Below, in pieces: positions 54,319 to 64,000 of a stretch of DNA of 64,000 nucleotides (its first letter is position 1; the number at the start of each line of letters is the position of its first letter). This DNA is from Peromyscus leucopus. Its lineage: Eukaryota; Chordata; Mammalia; Rodentia; Cricetidae. The translations under genes were made by a program, and so were the position numbers. Below the pieces are notes generated by a model that had not been told where the DNA came from, made no database searches, and was given only the letters and a program-made list of their open reading frames with translations. The stretch lies in the NCBI RefSeq assembly GCF_004664715.2, contig NC_051069.1, positions 4,571,001 to 4,635,000 of the forward strand. The letters are read 5' to 3'.

Positions 54319-54884
54319 GATACCTAGAGCAGAAGGCAGGCTTCTCTATAACAGGAGGTTCAGTCCTGTACTTATCAAGCCCTGGCTGAAGTCTGAGCAT
54401 AGTGAGTACACCCACCAACAAGACAGGCCACAGGCCACAATTCACGTAACAAGGAAGGGCCGTGAGGGCTCCTGAGCAACAGCATCACCTCCCCTAGTGG
54501 CCCCAGCCGGGCCTTCCTCCCTGTTAGGCCGACCACACCCAATTCCTCTCCCTCAGACTCTGAGGTCACCCATGTCTATCCCCTCAACAGCCCCAAGAGG
54601 AGAAAAGGCCAGACTCAAAGACAGAACAGGACATCACACCCAGCTGCCCCATCACCCCGACACACTCCACTCTGACAGTATTTATAGCCCCTTAAGGAAA
54701 GACAGTGGCTTTCTGTAAGGACCCCCAGACACATGCAGACCCATCAAGATGATAGGGAAGAGAATTTCTTCTCAAGCTGTCAAGATTTCAACAAAAAAAA
54801 AAAAAGACTGAAAATAATCCCATGTATTAGTTTCCTTTTGTGAAATATAAAAATGCATAAAAGAAATAGCTAGGCAATGAAGTT
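54319..54884. other. Unique non-coding sequence
   Basis: A 12-base A run lies at 54793. The 132-codon minus frame (54047-54445) crosses the repeat upstream and is chance. Confidence 0.45.
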
Positions 54885-55195
54885 TGCTTGTATGTATATG
54901 CATATGTATATGGGGGTACATACAAATGTGTGTGCATGCTAGTGGAGGCTACAGGTCAATGTCAAGTGTCATCCTCAGTCACCCTCCACCTTAGTTTTTG
55001 AGACAGGGTCTCTCACTGAACCTAGAGCTCACCAATTCAGCTAGACTAGGGAGCCCTGGTCTCTGCTCCCCCAGCACCAGGTTGCCAGGTGCATAGAACC
55101 ATGCCTGGCTTTTTGCCATAGGTGCTGAAGATCTGGCCTTGGGTCTTTATGCTAATGCAGCCAACACTTTGCCACATAAGCTACCTCCCCAGCTC
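54885..55195 (-). mobile_element. B2-superfamily SINE, minus strand, long form
   Basis: 'agtggaggctacaggtcaat', 'gtcaagtgtcatcctcagtc', 'tttttgagacagggtctctc', 'cactgaacctagagctcacc' and 'gctacctccccagctcc' give the reverse-complement order, close to the copy at 30858-31150. Confidence 0.9.
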
Positions 55196-55717
55196 CTGAA
55201 GTTTGTTCCTCACTGGAACACCTCGCTGAGCATGAGGCTAGCGGGAAGAGGAGAAGATGCCTCCTAATGTCGGCAGATTGAGACCATTGCATCAGGCCAG
55301 CATCAACCTTTAATGCTCGTGTGTACATCAGCCAGCGAAACTGGTTGTTCACAGATCAAAGATCTGAGGCTGTCCAAGACAGTGAGGACAAAGGAGACAG
55401 GGGAGGGTGGAAAAGGCTGAATTTAGAAGCCGGGTACAAAGACACGGGCTACAGGTTCACAGAACCGGAGACAAAAATACCCACAAAATAATCACACGCA
55501 CCAACCACAGGGTAGTTACACATCTTCCACACATCCTTGACGTCATTCACGCCCATGAGCCAGGATGAGAGAATCAGAATCGCCCCCAGAGGCAGCCCAG
55601 TCCACTCTGCAGCTCTGTCAGCTGTACCAAGCTCCTGGGGCTCCAGTGTGAATTAGAGGAGTTTATTCATGTTTGATACAGGGTCAACATGCAACAATAA
55701 ACATCGGCTGCTTTTTT
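55196..55717. other. Unique non-coding sequence
   Basis: Nothing recognised. Confidence 0.45.
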
Positions 55718-55942
55718 AAAGGTCTGTTTTTTTTTTTAAGTTTTAGGTGTATTGCATGTGCCTGTGTGAGTTCATAAGCACCACATGTGTACAGGAGCCC
55801 ACAAGGGCTAGAATAGGATGTCAGGTGCCCTGGACATAGATTCACAGGTGGTTGTGAGCCACGAGGTGGGTGCTGGGAACTGAACCTGGATCCTCTGCAA
55901 GAACAGCAGTGCTCTTAGCCACTAAGTCATCTCTCCAGCCCT
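55718..55942 (-). mobile_element. B2/B3 SINE, minus strand
   Basis: 'ggtggttgtgagccacgagg', 'tgggtgctgggaactgaacc', 'tggatcctctgcaagaacag' and 'taagtcatctctccagccct' are a near-perfect reverse-complement B3 head. Confidence 0.95.
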
Positions 55943-55949
55943 GCTGCTA

Positions 55950-56118
55950 ATTTTTATTACATTTATTAATTAATTGATTGATTGATTGATAGAAAGAGAA
56001 CGTGAGTGTAGATCAGAAAACAGCTTGTGAGAATCAGTTCTCTCCTTGCATCATGTGAGTCCCAGGGATTGAACTCAGGTTGTCAGACTTGGCAGCAAGT
56101 GCCTCTCCAGCCTCTGCT
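55950..56118 (-). mobile_element. B2/B3 SINE, minus strand, truncated
   Basis: A (TTGA)n tail (55970-55991), then 'atcagttctctccttgcatc', 'gggattgaactcaggttgtc' and 'ggcagcaagtgcctctccag'. A second tandem insertion of the same family, as at 34530-34940. Confidence 0.85.
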
Positions 56119-57920
56119 ATTATTTCTGTACGTGGGGATAACAAGGCAGAGGAGAGGATACTTGGCCAAGGCTACCAGCAACAAAATAACAAAGCCTAGA
56201 CCAGGGAGACTTCATGGGCCCCAAACAAGAATCATGTGGGGACCACGGTGACGGGTCCAAAGGGTCCAGGTGCCATGCTGTACATCTGCTCACTCAGGAA
56301 GGTGGAGCATAGGAAAGAGTCCACAGGAACTCAGCCTGCCCTCAAGGAGGCCTCCCCCCCCACACGGCTTCCTAAAATAGGGAGCACTAGTTTTGGACTC
56401 AGCGGCATCTCCTGCTTCACTCGGCCACCCTCCAGGAGACCCCAGGGTCCTGTGAGGCATTCCTCCATCCAACTTCCCAGCCAAGAGCCAACCCTGCAGA
56501 CAGCTACTCTAGATAGCACAGACCCCACTCCCACCCGCTGGACTTTTTTTCCATTCTAGCTTCCACGGGGTAGAGGTGGGGGGCCGGCATCGTCAGAGAA
56601 GAAAGCTTTTTCCAGGACCAGGTGTGATCACACCATGCTGTGCCTCAGGGAGCGTCTACCTGCTGGGGTCTGTAAGGGAGATGCTGACATAATCTTAATT
56701 ACGAGAGAGACTTTCTCCAGGATGGAAGTGTGTGACCCAGAAGATGCCATGAGCAAGTCCTCCTGACCTGAAAGGGAAGTCGCCTGGTGGAGTATTATGG
56801 GTAATATATTATGCATCTTCTTATCCTGTGATCCCCATCTGTGGCTTAGCAAGGTAGTATTTGGAAGGGAGGGAGAGGGAAAAGCATATATGCATATATA
56901 TATCCATCAGACTTGAGAGCCCTCGCCTGCATGGGAGACCAGGGTGAACTCTACCCGGCTGTGTTTTACATTTCAGATGAAGCAATTCTATTTCAGGTGC
57001 CACTGAAAATGCAGGAAAAGAACCAGAGACTCGAGTCCCAGGAATTCAACTGGCCTCAGTTCAGAGACAGCGAGTGGTCTCAAACCATCTTTTCTGCATA
57101 TTCATAATTTCTCAATGTGAAGAGGTCCTTGCCACCCAATGGGAAAAGAAAAGAAGACAGAAAGAGGGAAAAAAATGGAAAGTTTCCTTGGGATCTATCA
57201 TCTCAAACAAAACTGGAAGACCATCACACCAGCCCCCGGAGGCCCTGGCCTACCTTCAGTGTCTGCCCCCCAGCGTTTGACTCCTGCTCCCCCTGACAGG
57301 TACTTCCTTGCCCAGGTATGAATGGGGCAGGCTGCAGATGGAATACATTACACTCAACCATCAAGGCTGCCTCTTGAGAAGGGAGTGGGGTGTATTTAAG
57401 TATTTAGTTCCTGGCTAAGATGACTTAGGCAGGAATGGGCAGCAGATGTGAGGAATTTCAGTAACAGAAATAAAGGGCACACAGCCTTGGGTGGCACCTC
57501 CTGTGGGAGCAGGGGCACCTGCTGGCCCCCAAGCAGCTCCCATGGGCTGTGAGTTGCTATTGGCATTCATCTGCAGTAAGAAGTCGCCACAATGCTTTTT
57601 TTTTGATGCTGTATTTCATTTATTTTGATAAATATATATGCTCCGAGAACAGCACCCTAATTAGAACAGAGAACATGTTCATCACCCTAGAATGTTCTAG
57701 CATGCTCTTTTCCATGACCTCCCAGAGGTAACAATTCTCCTGGTATCCATGTCAAGATAGCCTGATCTGGAGCTAATACCAGAAAGTGGGTTCTGACTGG
57801 TTTCTTCTGCACTGTCATGTTTCTGTGATTCACCGTACCATGGGGTGTGTCCACAGCTCACGGCTACTCTAGGCCCAATGTCTGTGTCCCCCCAGAATCC
57901 CTGGCTGATTCCCACTAGAA
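56119..57920. other. Unique non-coding sequence, 1.8 kb
   Basis: The 107-codon + frame (56236-56559) and two minus-strand frames overlap without domains. No repeat is recognised. Confidence 0.45.
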
Positions 57921-58003
57921 AGGTATTTGGGGTGGGCCTCTGGGGTAATTAGGTCATGGTGGCAGCTATACCATGAAAGGGATTACTAGTACATACAGCA
58001 CAC

Positions 58004-58058
<55 letters not shown>

Positions 58059-58200
58059 ATTCATCCCTTCTGCATGAGGACTCAGCAAGAAAAAGTAGCT
58101 GGCTGTGGACCAGCAGCAGGCCCTCATTAGACACCAAATGGTTTCTACCTATGAGCCACCCAGCCTGCAGAATACAATGTCTCACCCTGGACAGAAGGCT
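57921..58200 (+). mobile_element. MaLR/MST-MLT-type LTR split by a CA tract
   Basis: 'ggtatttggggtgggcctct', 'ggggtaattaggtcatggtg' and 'accatgaaagggattactag' follow the MaLR U3. After the CA tract come 'gcatgaggactcagcaagaa', 'gtggaccagcagcaggccct' and 'tatgagccacccagcctgc', the MaLR R/U5 order. Stops make it non-coding, as expected. Confidence 0.75.
58003..58058. repeat. (AC)n microsatellite
   Basis: About 25 AC units with a few ATAC interruptions at its left edge, inside the MaLR LTR. Confidence 0.97.
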
Positions 58201-59564
58201 GTGATGATGAGTCAGATGGCCGGCCCCGACTCAGTAACCCCACTGCTCACAAAAGCTCCCATCTACCAGTCCCCGACCAAGCAAAGCCTTTGTCTTCTCT
58301 TGGGCCAGACCCTCCATGTTGGACTCAGGGTTTACAGGGATCTGACCTGAGGGATCGTCTTCACCTCCGGGAAGCCCTTGGATTAACTCTCTGTCTCTAA
58401 TGCCATCTATCTTCCCAGCAGAATTTTCCCAGAAGCCCCTTCCAGTCTCCAAATTGTTAATGATCTTGACCAGTTGGATTCAAGAAAGGCTGGCTGATCC
58501 ACAGGCTCCACGTTGAGCAGTTTTATCAGCTCTAGTTCGGAGGAGGTAGTGGGCCAAGGAGTTGAGGTTTCTCAAGGCCCCAGAGTCTCTGCTAAATTAT
58601 CCTTCCTCTCAAATTGCCTCCATACTTCAGGAATAAGCACAATCATAGTTCATTGGTGGAGTGAATACACACTTCCAAAGCAATTTTAAAATAATCGTAC
58701 TGTATGCTAAACCTTGGGAAGGAGACAAAAAGAAAAGCCCGCAGCCAAGTCATTCTAGCCTGAGCAGCGACGACAGGATTTCATAATTAGGAAACGCAAT
58801 GTCATTTCTGAATGCTAAGGCACCTTTGAAACACCTTACCGAACGGGAAGCTGAATATCTGATACCGGATTGATTTCAGATTTCAAGTCAACTGCAGCGA
58901 AATAATGAGCTACCTCCATCCTGAGCTGCCAAGCCGGGGTATGGAGAGGTGTGGAGGGGTGGGGGCCACGGGAGAGAGGAGGAAGGCGTGGAAGGGACCA
59001 GCACAGAGGACTCTCTGCACAGCTAAGGGATGATGTTGGGCTACAGGATGTGTAGGACCCCACCACATCGTGTGGGGAGTCATTTACCCCACGGGGCTGT
59101 TGTGGGATTCAGCCTTTATTGGAAGGGCTTAGCAGAGCTGAGGCTCAGAGTGAAGGAGATGGCAGCCTGGACTCAGAGTATCTACAGGTGCTCCTCAGCA
59201 CAGGTAGAACAAGGCACAGAGCGTGACTTCATGCTCTGAGAAGTGACAGCAGTGACCTCCACTCTAGCCCTCCAACAGCGCCACCATGCAGCAACTAGCA
59301 TGCATTCGTCTCGAACCTCTCCTGCAGAAAATAGAGCTCTCCTAAGACCTGAAAAGGGATGAGCCGTTCCTTTTGACAGCTCCTGCCAATCCAACATCCC
59401 TCCACAGCACCCCAAGACCTGACCCTGCAGCCTCTGTGGCTCAGGAAGGGTGTTCCTTTGCAAAGCCCCCAACCCCAACCCCCATTCATGGAGCTAGGAG
59501 TATTAAGGAAGGTCTTTGGTGACAGCCCTTGCCACCCAAACACGGGAGTCAGAATCTGGTCCCT
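58201..59564. other. Unique non-coding sequence
   Basis: The stretch 58670-58900 is repeat-free, contains 'cataattagg' and 'aataatgagc', and could be conserved. A second C-rich run with AA spacers is at 59466-59484. No gene is recognised. Confidence 0.45.
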
Positions 59565-59828
59565 CAGAACTCATGTGAACACCAGATGAGCATGGTGGCC
59601 CACCTGTGATTCCAGCCTCCGTCGGCAGAGACGGAGGATCCTCAGACCAAGCGGGCTAGCAAGCCCAGTCATATGAGAGCGCTTTGGGTTTGAAGGAGAG
59701 CCCCAGCCTAAACGAATAAGGGGGAAGGGTATTGAAGATGATTCACGATATAAACCCTGACCTCCACATGCAGGGACCCACGTGTCCACACATCTACAAA
59801 CAGGCATACATGTACACACTTGAAAATG
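59565..59828 (+). mobile_element. B2-superfamily SINE, decayed
   Basis: 'cagatgagcatggtggccca', 'cctgtgattccagcctccgt', 'cggaggatcctcagaccaag', 'cgggctagcaagcccagtca' and 'tgacctccacatgcagggac' follow the long B2-type body. The head is weak. Confidence 0.75.
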
Positions 59829-60984
59829 GAAAAAGAAAAACTCCTCCCATCACCCCAAGTTCCCTAAATGTCATCTTCAAATTCCTAAGGACTGTAGCCC
59901 AGAACATGTACGTGGGGAACCTGCCCACAGAACCTCTATTACCAAGCACCTCGCTCTTTGGCAAGACCCCTGGGCACAGCTCCAAAGACAGACGGGAGTT
60001 GGCATACAAATTATACCCCATCCCCTCTGGTAGGATGGGGTAACTGAGATCTATTCTGTACCCCACTTCATAGAGCCCCTCACAACCTCAATCTCCAGTT
60101 ACTCGTGGTGGTCGCTGGGTCGTTCCCCACCCAGTCTCCCTTACCAGACCCCTTCCAGTATTTTCTGGGCTTTCCAATCAAAATACACGTACCCAATCCT
60201 AATAGTTTGTGCCTAGGGAACCTACTAAGTGATACCCAACTTACACTCTCTCCCCTAAGCCCCACGCCTTCTCTCATTCCTAACGTGATGATCCCAGACC
60301 TTTAATTACCCTAGCCAGGCTGCCACAGGGTCTCTCCCCTAATACAAAAGCCTGAGACAGGATCCAGTGCTGTCAGCTCCTCTATCCAGTGTAATTCAAC
60401 GCCATCATTTCTCTTGGTCAGAGCATGACACTCGGCTTCCTAGTCTGGCCACATCTGCTTTTCCCTCATATCCCCCTCTCAGATTAGAAGCCCCTAGTTA
60501 GTATGGCATGTCTCTCAGGGCTTCTGATTTCAGCTGCTAATGCTCATCATTTCTCACTTTTCTATAGGCTAAATATTCATGTTCTCCATGTCTTCATCCA
60601 AACGATCAATGTGGGTGTTAAGCAGGTGGGCTCCAAGGCACGGCCCTACCCTGGAGTCCTTGACACCTCAGCTCTGCCTCAGTCCATTAACCACAGCCCA
60701 TGGGCACATGTTCATCAGCCACCATAGATAGGCATGTGCCACTGTCATCAAATCCATATTTTCTCTCCTAGACCTTCAAGGACATAGATGAGAGTCCACA
60801 AATGCTCCATGAGAAGCTCAACTTGACATCTAAAAAGCTGAATGGAATTCAGTTAAACTCCAGGATCATCTTCCTGCCCTGCCTAGTCTTCCCTTCCACA
60901 AAATCATTTCATTCAAACCACATCAAGAGGAAAATATTTCTCATGTATTTCAGTTACCAAGTTCTGCTATACATTCATAAATTC
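59829..60984. other. Unique non-coding sequence
   Basis: Nothing recognised. The 103-codon + frame (59732-60043) starts in the SINE tail. Confidence 0.45.
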
Positions 60985-61065
60985 TGTGCGTTGGGGGCAG
61001 GGGTCAAACCCAGGGCCTTATGCATGCTAGGCAAGCACTCCACCACTGAGCCACATCTCAGCCAC
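60985..61065 (-). mobile_element. ID SINE, minus strand
   Basis: 'ggggtcaaacccagggcctt', 'atgcatgctaggcaagcact' and 'ccaccactgagccacatctc' are the reverse complement of the ID element, with its Pol III B and A boxes. Confidence 0.9.
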
Positions 61066-61954
61066 ACACGTTTAAACCTTTCAACATCAGAAGGTCTCTG
61101 ACATAGCTACTTTCTGGTTCTAGCCTAAAAAGAGCCACAGTCAAAATGCTGTAAACAGATCACCATAGCTGCACATCCATCAAAATGCATTGGTGGGCAC
61201 TAAAGTTTGAACTTCGACAAGCCACCAAGTCTCATTCCTTTTTATGTGAGGCCAGCTTCCTTCCATTCTGGACTCTCACTCCTGAGGTTACCCAAGCATT
61301 AAGGACCAAGATTTTCCCCACCTTAGGACCAAACGTTGCCTATCTTGGGAACGCTCTTGGCCCTATGCAAACCCTGACAGATATTTGGAAGCTCTTTTTG
61401 GACAGCTGCTTGGTATCTGGTTTCTGCTAAGCATGGGTGGGGGGGGAGATCACAGATGAACACAATGCATCCTCAAAGTACGAGATTCCCTACCACGAAA
61501 GCAAGGACAGGTGGTAGTGAATAGCCCATCATGCAGATGTATTCACGAGGCAGTGCCATGAGCCCCACATTCAGGAAGGAATTGCAGAAGCAACCCCCAG
61601 TCTGGGGGGCTCTCCTGATTCAACCGCAAGCTCCAGCCATCCCCCTCTGCTCCCCTCAGCATGGCTCTCCAGGTCCAGCTCCCACATCTCAGGCATCTGG
61701 AAGCTTCTCGAAGGCTGAAGCAGCCACTAACAGACTTGGAAAAAGGACGAAGTTTAAATGTTAAAACTACCAGAGTAGTGACCAAATGCTGGTCTCTGCC
61801 TGCAGCAGAACCCCTCAGAGGACCTCCCCCTCCGAGGACACTGTCGTGGCTAATTGGCCCTAGGATTCTAGAACTTAAGCTGGCCTGGTCATGTCCTATC
61901 TCATTTCTTGAAAGCACAGTTCATTCCTTATACTACTACTTCCAGAGATCAAGA
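61066..61954. other. Unique non-coding sequence
   Basis: The 124-codon minus frame (61543-61917) and the 123-codon + frame (61661-62032) overlap on opposite strands. No domain is seen. Confidence 0.45.
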
Positions 61955-62165
61955 TCAGCTATTTTTGGTAGGGAGGGGGCAGGGTACCATGTAGCCCAGG
62001 CTAGCCTTGGAGTGGATAAGGATGACTTGTAATCTGCCTGCTTCCACTTTCCACATCCTGAGATTCCATGGGTGCATCACCCAATCTGTTTATATCCTGC
62101 TAGAGCTCAAACTCAGAGCTTCTGGCATGCTAGGCCAGCACTCTTCCCAAGCCACATGCCCACTC
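61955..62165 (-). mobile_element. B4-family SINE, minus strand
   Basis: 'accatgtagcccaggctagc' and 'cacatcctgagattccatgg' (7SL part) are followed by 'gagctcaaactcagagcttc', 'tggcatgctaggccagcact' and 'cttcccaagccacatgccca' (ID part). This is the B4 order reversed. Confidence 0.75.
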
Positions 62166-62564
62166 TAGCTTGTTTCTTTTCTGATCCACGCCCGCCCCCT
62201 CAGAGCCTGGGCTCTGCAGAGGTACTCCTCACCTCCTCTCCTGTGTGTTCACTCTGGGCCTCTTTCTCAAGAACGGGTCTCTACCCTGCAGGTCGTTCTG
62301 ATGGCCACAGCAACTTCCAACCTCAGCCATGCTGACGTCCTCTCCCACAAGGCCATTAAGACTAAATCTCGTGAAAGGGCGAGCATTGCATCATGGGCAG
62401 GCATCATTTAAGAGTCTCACAGGTGATGCCCATGCTCAGCCCAGAACAAGCCCATGGTCTAAGATGTTCTCCACCCTGGCGTGGAGAACATAATACTAAA
62501 GGGGAACTGGCCCAGCCCTTTGTTCCTCTGTCTCCCAGATGAGCACCTTATATAACCATGTCCC
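62166..62564. other. Unique non-coding sequence
   Basis: Nothing recognised. Confidence 0.4.
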
Positions 62565-62690
62565 CTTGTTTATGAAATGAAGCTGATAACAGCATTTGCC
62601 ACATAATTTAGAAGAATTAACACAGACAAAAATAATCACAAGACCTGCAAGTGCCATTCTAGCTCTCAGCCACTTACTATTTAGTCTAAA
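62565..62690 (+). mobile_element. MIR-like fragment
   Basis: 'tatgaaatgaagctgataac', 'agcatttgccacataattta' and 'gaagaattaacacagacaaa' resemble the MIR 'gtaaaatggggataataata...gaggattaaatgag' segment. Weak but in order. Confidence 0.5.
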
Positions 62691-63587
62691 AGAATGTATG
62701 ATGGCTGCGGGCAGGTGGTTTTTTAAAAGGGAAGAAGAATATGACGCCTGAGAGTTTTAGGGAGGAAACAGGCAAGCCATGGGAAAGTAAGAAAGGACAC
62801 AGCCCAGCTTTGCTGATGTCACAGATCTGGCCCAGGGGCTGCTGGCCCTGAATTGGGTGTCACCTGTGGGAGTCACCTTTCCTCTCTGACCCTCTCATTC
62901 TTGAAGATAATTGTGTTGCTATGCCATGTTTAAGCAGGGTAGAAAAAAACGAGGCAGAAGGTCTCTCCTAAGAAGCCTCATCAGCTGGTCTCCATTGGCA
63001 GGGGCTCGCCATTCTTGGTTTGTGAAGTCACTGGCATAGACAAACAAAGGAAACCAGAACTTTGACCTGTGAGGACCTGGAGGCACCAGGCCAGGTCTGA
63101 GCTCAGTTCCATTTTAGCAGCCACACATCTTTCTCAATGTCATGCACTATGGGCCTTGACAGATATTAAGCAATAGCCTAACAAATCCTGTTCTTCGCCC
63201 TGCAGGGCCTCCTCTGAGCACCGGCCAGAAGCCGCCTGGGTGATTCAGGAAGAAAATCTTGCCCGTTTCCTGGTCCTTGTCCTCCTGGCACCCCACCTTG
63301 GAGTGGAGAGCCCGTGGGCTGCAGTGAGTCTGAACTCACTTTCATTGGGCTCCACAGGACTGCAGAAGCAGGGCTCAGGAAGGAAGGAGACACAGAAACA
63401 ACCCTGAGCTTCCACTACACCTGGCTCATCCCTGTGCCCCGGCCAGTCCACACACACCCCAGTCCAGTGCCTCCCTGCTTTGCCGCTGTTCCGACTGGGT
63501 TTCCCCACCATCCAGGGTTCGTCTTACATGGCTATTCTGATCTGTTGATTATGCCTACCTGGAGAAGTGCATCTAGAAACCTGAGAG
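62691..63587. other. Unique non-coding sequence
   Basis: Nothing recognised. Overlapping frames on both strands near 63178-63667 have no domain. Confidence 0.45.
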
Positions 63588-63725
63588 AGGGCAGGAAGAT
63601 GGTTCCGTGGTTAAGGCACTTGTCACCCAAGTGTGGGATGGAGTTCAGATCCCCGGAGTCCACATAAATGTGGGCATGGAAACCCGCTTGTAATTCTAGC
63701 CTTGGAAGGTGTAGACAGAATTGTT
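63588..63725 (+). mobile_element. B2-superfamily SINE, 3'-truncated
   Basis: 'gcaggaagatggttccgtgg', 'ttaaggcacttgtcacccaa', 'agttcagatccccggagtcc' and 'gcttgtaattctagccttgg' match the head and early body. It stops where copy B of the dispersed family starts. Confidence 0.8.
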
Positions 63726-63730
63726 TATTG

Positions 63731-64000
63731 TTTAAATATTGTTACTCTAAAATTTATCTGTCAGAGAACAGACAGCCATAAACAAACTAAAAATGGTCAC
63801 TAACTTTAATTAGCATCAGAATAGAAATCCCTAGATCTCTGTGAGTTCAAGCCACATTGGAAAAGCAGGCATGGGATACGCTTTATCAGGAAGCAAGCTT
63901 TAACCTAATGATGTAAAAGATAAATGTATATAAGGGTGAGACAGAAACTAGAGAGATTTGGCTGGTTAAGCATGTGGTGGTTAAGCTTCAGCAGCAGTCA
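63731..64000 (+). mobile_element. Dispersed repeat family, copy B (runs off window)
   Basis: It has the same 5' start as 25781 ('tttaaatattgttactctaa') and the same ordered blocks. It keeps parts lost from copy A, such as the B1-like 'agatctctgtgagttcaag' (63833-63851) and 'gataaatgtatataag' (63919-63934). The 3' end lies beyond the window. Confidence 0.75.

Noticed and set aside
1..64000. CRISPR arrays, phage, plasmid or bacterial operons
   Set aside because: No regularly spaced repeats with unique spacers, no ribosome-binding-site-led gene clusters, and the repeat content is plainly rodent.

Overview
The window is nuclear DNA from a muroid rodent, most likely a cricetid (hamster, vole or deer-mouse group). 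It is dense in rodent SINEs of the B1, B2/B3, ID and B4 types and in CA/GT, CT and AT microsatellites. It also carries rodent L1 3' ends, MaLR-type LTRs and older mammalian relics (MIR, L1M, a Tc1/mariner-like MER). The cricetid call rests on two signs. The B1 at 20908-21066 has the 'gttccaggaaaggc...caaagct' 3' segment that I associate with cricetid B1. Two families I recall from cricetid genomes are also present, at 25781/63731 and 27562-27979. Both points are from memory and need a library search.

I find no convincing protein-coding exon, tRNA, rRNA, CRISPR array, CpG island or bacterial/phage feature. Every long open frame I inspected is chance, microsatellite translation (His-Thr, Arg-Glu, Leu-Ser, Tyr-Ile runs) or decayed L1 ORF2. 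The window is best read as intergenic or deep-intronic DNA.

Layout. 0-13.6 kb: unique sequence with scattered SINEs, two MIRs (2.75 and 7.5 kb), a long CT tract (9.1 kb) and an AT tract (12.5 kb). 13.6-19.0 kb: a decayed ancient L1 in + orientation, interrupted by at least seven younger insertions, followed by an inverted L1 piece. 20.3-28.4 kb: a B1 inside a B3, a second B1 with clean target duplications, copy A of a dispersed family (25.8 kb), and a 418-bp fold-back element with 76-bp terminal inverted repeats (27.6-28.0 kb). 28-34 kb: mostly unique, with a Tc1/mariner-like MER (31.8 kb) and a TAATTA-rich unique block (33.6-34.1 kb). 34.5-37.7 kb: SINEs plus a minus-strand L1 holding a younger rodent L1 3' end, joined to an inverted L1 ORF2 segment. 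37.7-51 kb: mostly unique, with a solitary MT-type LTR (40.4 kb), a diverged duplication (42.4/43.8 kb), other LTR relics and a strong C-rich G4-type motif (51.2 kb). 51-64 kb: unique sequence, SINEs, LTR relics, and copy B of the dispersed family running off the right end.

No gene pathway or operon can be described. The history recorded is layered transposition: MIR/L1M/MER first, then MaLR LTRs and B4/ID SINEs, then B2/B3 and L1 3' ends, and last B1 and the fold-back element. Boundaries of old repeats are approximate (often within 10-30 bp). Subfamily names are from memory, not from a database search.
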